From NCBI RefSeq assembly GCF_964204645.1, contig NC_134025.1, forward strand, positions 29,914,001 through 29,978,000: a stretch of DNA of 64,000 nucleotides, given 5' to 3'. The notes beneath the pieces are model-generated. The model was not told the origin of the DNA and made no database searches. It was given only the letters and a program-made list of their open reading frames with translations. Every line of letters starts with the position of its first letter. The first letter of the stretch is position 1. This document shows positions 61,901 through 64,000 of the stretch, one piece after another. This DNA comes from Tubulanus polymorphus (lineage: Eukaryota; Nemertea; Palaeonemertea; Tubulaniformes; Tubulanidae). The translations under genes and the position numbers were made by a program.

Positions 61901-64000
61901 TTAATTAACCCTTGAGTCAAATCTTGACTCATAATTGTGTAACTGGGTCTTTGTTCCTTTGAATGAAATTCAGCGATCTTCTGTGAAACTTACCGGTAAA
62001 TATCTCTGTCTGGCAGTGTTGAGATTACGTTCAGTTTCCTCTGATCTCGAGACTCGACTCGAGATTTCACGAGACATCACTTTACTCGTCTGTAACGTAT
62101 CGACTAAATCCTGATCGTCCAGTATGTTACCATCGCTTTTATTCAACAAACCCAACGTTTTATCTTCCATTTCTCGTATAACCGTGCGATCGTTCGCGAT
62201 ACTTCCTAATAATTCACTTCTCTCTATTTCAAGTTCAGGTTTCTCCTGAAATTCATCACGAAAAGCTATCATCAATTTAATACAGTTTCACATCTTAATT
62301 CAAAACCACTGGAAGGTCATACGCATTCATATACCGGTGTAACAATGGGAGCTCAAACTGACCTGTCTAACAACACTTGAAAGCAGTTGTTCTTGAAGTC
62401 CGTCAAATGTGACGGTGAAGTTAATGAGTGTAACTTGAATACAGACAGCAGGAAGATAGTGAGGGTTACCCATTGATGTCGTCATATATAACCTACAAAT
62501 AGGTGATAAAACGCACGGTCAGGTTTTTAGTGAAATAAACATGAAAACAGTATTAAAATAGGTGGTAAATAGTTACCTGAATTGATCGTTATATTCGATC
62601 TCTGTATCACCGAGTTTGATAATTTTGTGTCCTCCGCGTATGAAAGTTTCTTGTAGTAGAATTGATTTTAAAGAAGGATCCAAAGTTTCAGTTACATTCT
62701 AGAAAAACAACACAGAATACAGTGAGGTCATTTCTAACAGTTAGTTTCGCTAATTTGAAGAATAATTAGATATTACCTGTAGTAAAACTGGTTCGCCAAC
62801 TCTAATCGCTCTTTCCATTGTTCTCATATAAATCGGATCAGATGCTTGAACGATCTTTAATTTTGCTCCCTCCATTTTCGTGATCCATCTGAGGATTACA
62901 CAAAACAACATTTAATTCAGCATCAATACCACAGATCGCAGACATACGCAGTTTTTTACTTACATAACAGCTTGACCCTGGGGATCTATCAACAGTGGCC
63001 ATTTGCGACTTTTCTTTACGATTACAGCATTCTCAGTTGAATGAGCATCACTCGGTAGAGCTTCAGTTTGCCATTTCAAAACCTATCAAAAACAACCGCA
63101 ATATCGATCATTAACAGGTATTCAATGTATTGATATAGATTATTGTATATGACTGATACCTGATTAGCATCGACGATACTCCTCACGAGATCGTACTCAT
63201 CGGAAATCGGAATCGCCATCGTGCGACACAACTGAACCCATTGTTGAATTAAATCTTTACGATATTTAGCGGTGAATGCGCCGATATACGCGACAGCAGC
63301 GGCCGATACGAGGGTATCCCCGACTAAACCTTTCAAACGGAAATCTAAACTGTCAGCCATTTCCTTCCAGCGATCCTGTGCACAAAATAAATAGATAATT
63401 GATTATATCTGTTTGGTGGCTGATCCAATGTCGTGAGTCAAATTTTGAAATCTTTCATAATATCTGGACCCAATTTTAGTTGGTTATAATTGACTCTATC
63501 TACAGTTTCACTAGTTGAAAATGAACTCTTGATCTCAGAGAATTGAAATCACCTTCTCTCCGGATAGAGCTGTAATCAGTATCGATGCTCTCTGCAGTCT
63601 TAAAGCCGTTATTACTTTTCTTTCTTTCAATGCTTCCCTCTGATTCACTGAATCCTGATATTGTTGTTGTAACATTTTCAAATGTTCTTGAATCTAAAGG
63701 GAGAGAATAGATGCATATACAGTATACTGAATAGAAGGCGTTTGAGATGATCCTGTAATGATGCATGCCCCAAGTTTACCTTATTGAGACTTGCTTCTTT
63801 CTGCACCAAATTTGTCTGAGCCAGACCTAATGCTTCCTTTGCTTCTGCTACTCGTTTCTGTTTTGGTCTAACCATCTATAATGAATAGAAATACAGCGTG
63901 TTTAATGATTATTATCTGCTAATAGTTATCTATAATGTGTCAGTATATTAGATGATTACCTTGTGAACTTGATTATAATGTTCTAAAGCCAGAACCCACA
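55941..64000 (-). CDS. axonemal dynein heavy chain, C-terminal part (5' end beyond window)
   Basis: Ciliary motor ATPase. 23 exons are visible from the right edge: 64000-63960, 63875-63780, 63693-63553, 63375-63160, 63082-62964, 62888-62777, 62698-62577, 62492-62363, 62245-61994, 61699-61156, 60786-60559, 60483-60256, 60005-59795, 59706-59604, 59370-59143, 59062-58859, 58603-58410, 58328-58150, 57925-57702, 57432-57195, 57006-56852, 56551-56405, 56186-55941. Together they encode about 1450 residues. Order seen: stalk coiled coil CC2 (LALEHYNQVHK, RVAEAKEAL), AAA5 (LPSDAHSTENAV, WPLLIDPQGQAV), the AAA5-AAA6 linker region, AAA6 (KTPIIFTLSPG, GRWVFLQNCHLAISWMPKL) and the C-terminal domain, ending FWVMRGVALLCQLDE. 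The DNAH subtype was not determined. AAA1-4 and the microtubule-binding tip lie right of the window. Confidence 0.93.
60850..61050 (+). mobile_element. probable SINE with (ATTAC)n tail in a dynein intron
   Basis: A B box-like GTTCAACCCTGG near 60910, a non-coding body, and a tail of repeated ATTAC units at about 61031-61048. The A box is weak, so the class is uncertain. Confidence 0.4.

Noticed and set aside
1-64000. CRISPR arrays, bacterial operons, integrated virus or retrotransposon coding regions
   Set aside because: Looked for regularly spaced repeats and for reverse transcriptase, integrase, capsid or transposase motifs; none was recognised in the provided frames.

Overview
This is AT-rich animal nuclear DNA. 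Multi-exon genes with GT-AG introns carry mostly short exons, and tRNA-derived SINEs, MITE-like inverted-repeat elements and microsatellites are scattered through introns and spacers. The insulin-type gene at the left edge has the extra A-chain cysteine typical of molluscan insulin-related peptides. With the conserved animal genes, this suggests a lophotrochozoan, most likely a mollusc. No bacterial, plasmid or phage sequence was seen. All exon models were built by hand from reading frame and splice signals, and reading-frame phase closes in every multi-exon model given.

Layout, left to right: (1) 3' part of an insulin-related peptide gene (+, 1-3164). (2) CDC40/PRP17 spliceosomal WD40 protein (-, 3772-8014). 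(3) WAVE/SCAR actin regulator WASF (+, 9101-13169). (4) Gamma-tubulin complex protein 4 (-, 15764-20450). (5) A multi-TIR gene (+, 22298-27726) encoding an N-terminal macro-like domain, three TIR domains, an acidic tail and a C-terminal CaaX box. (6) Alpha-catulin (-, 32746-46632). (7) YPEL5 (-, 47940-48332). (8) EH-domain dynamin-like ATPase EHD (+, 49204-52791). (9) C-terminal part of an axonemal dynein heavy chain (-, 55941 to beyond 64000). A possible two-exon gene of unknown function lies at 54421-54733 (-).

The genes are ordinary housekeeping or cell-biology genes (splicing, actin, microtubule nucleation, adhesion, membrane recycling, cilia) and do not form a pathway. The exception is the multi-TIR gene. 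It joins a macro-like fold to tandem TIR domains in one predicted 909-residue protein with a predicted lipid anchor. It also contains two homologous, equal-length, phase-matched exons separated by only 41 bases, the arrangement expected of mutually exclusive exons that swap the Glu-containing half of TIR-1. This is the best candidate for an undescribed system in the window. CDC40/WASF, TUBGCP4/multi-TIR and YPEL5/EHD are divergent pairs. The multi-TIR gene and alpha-catulin are convergent, with about 5 kb between their stop codons.
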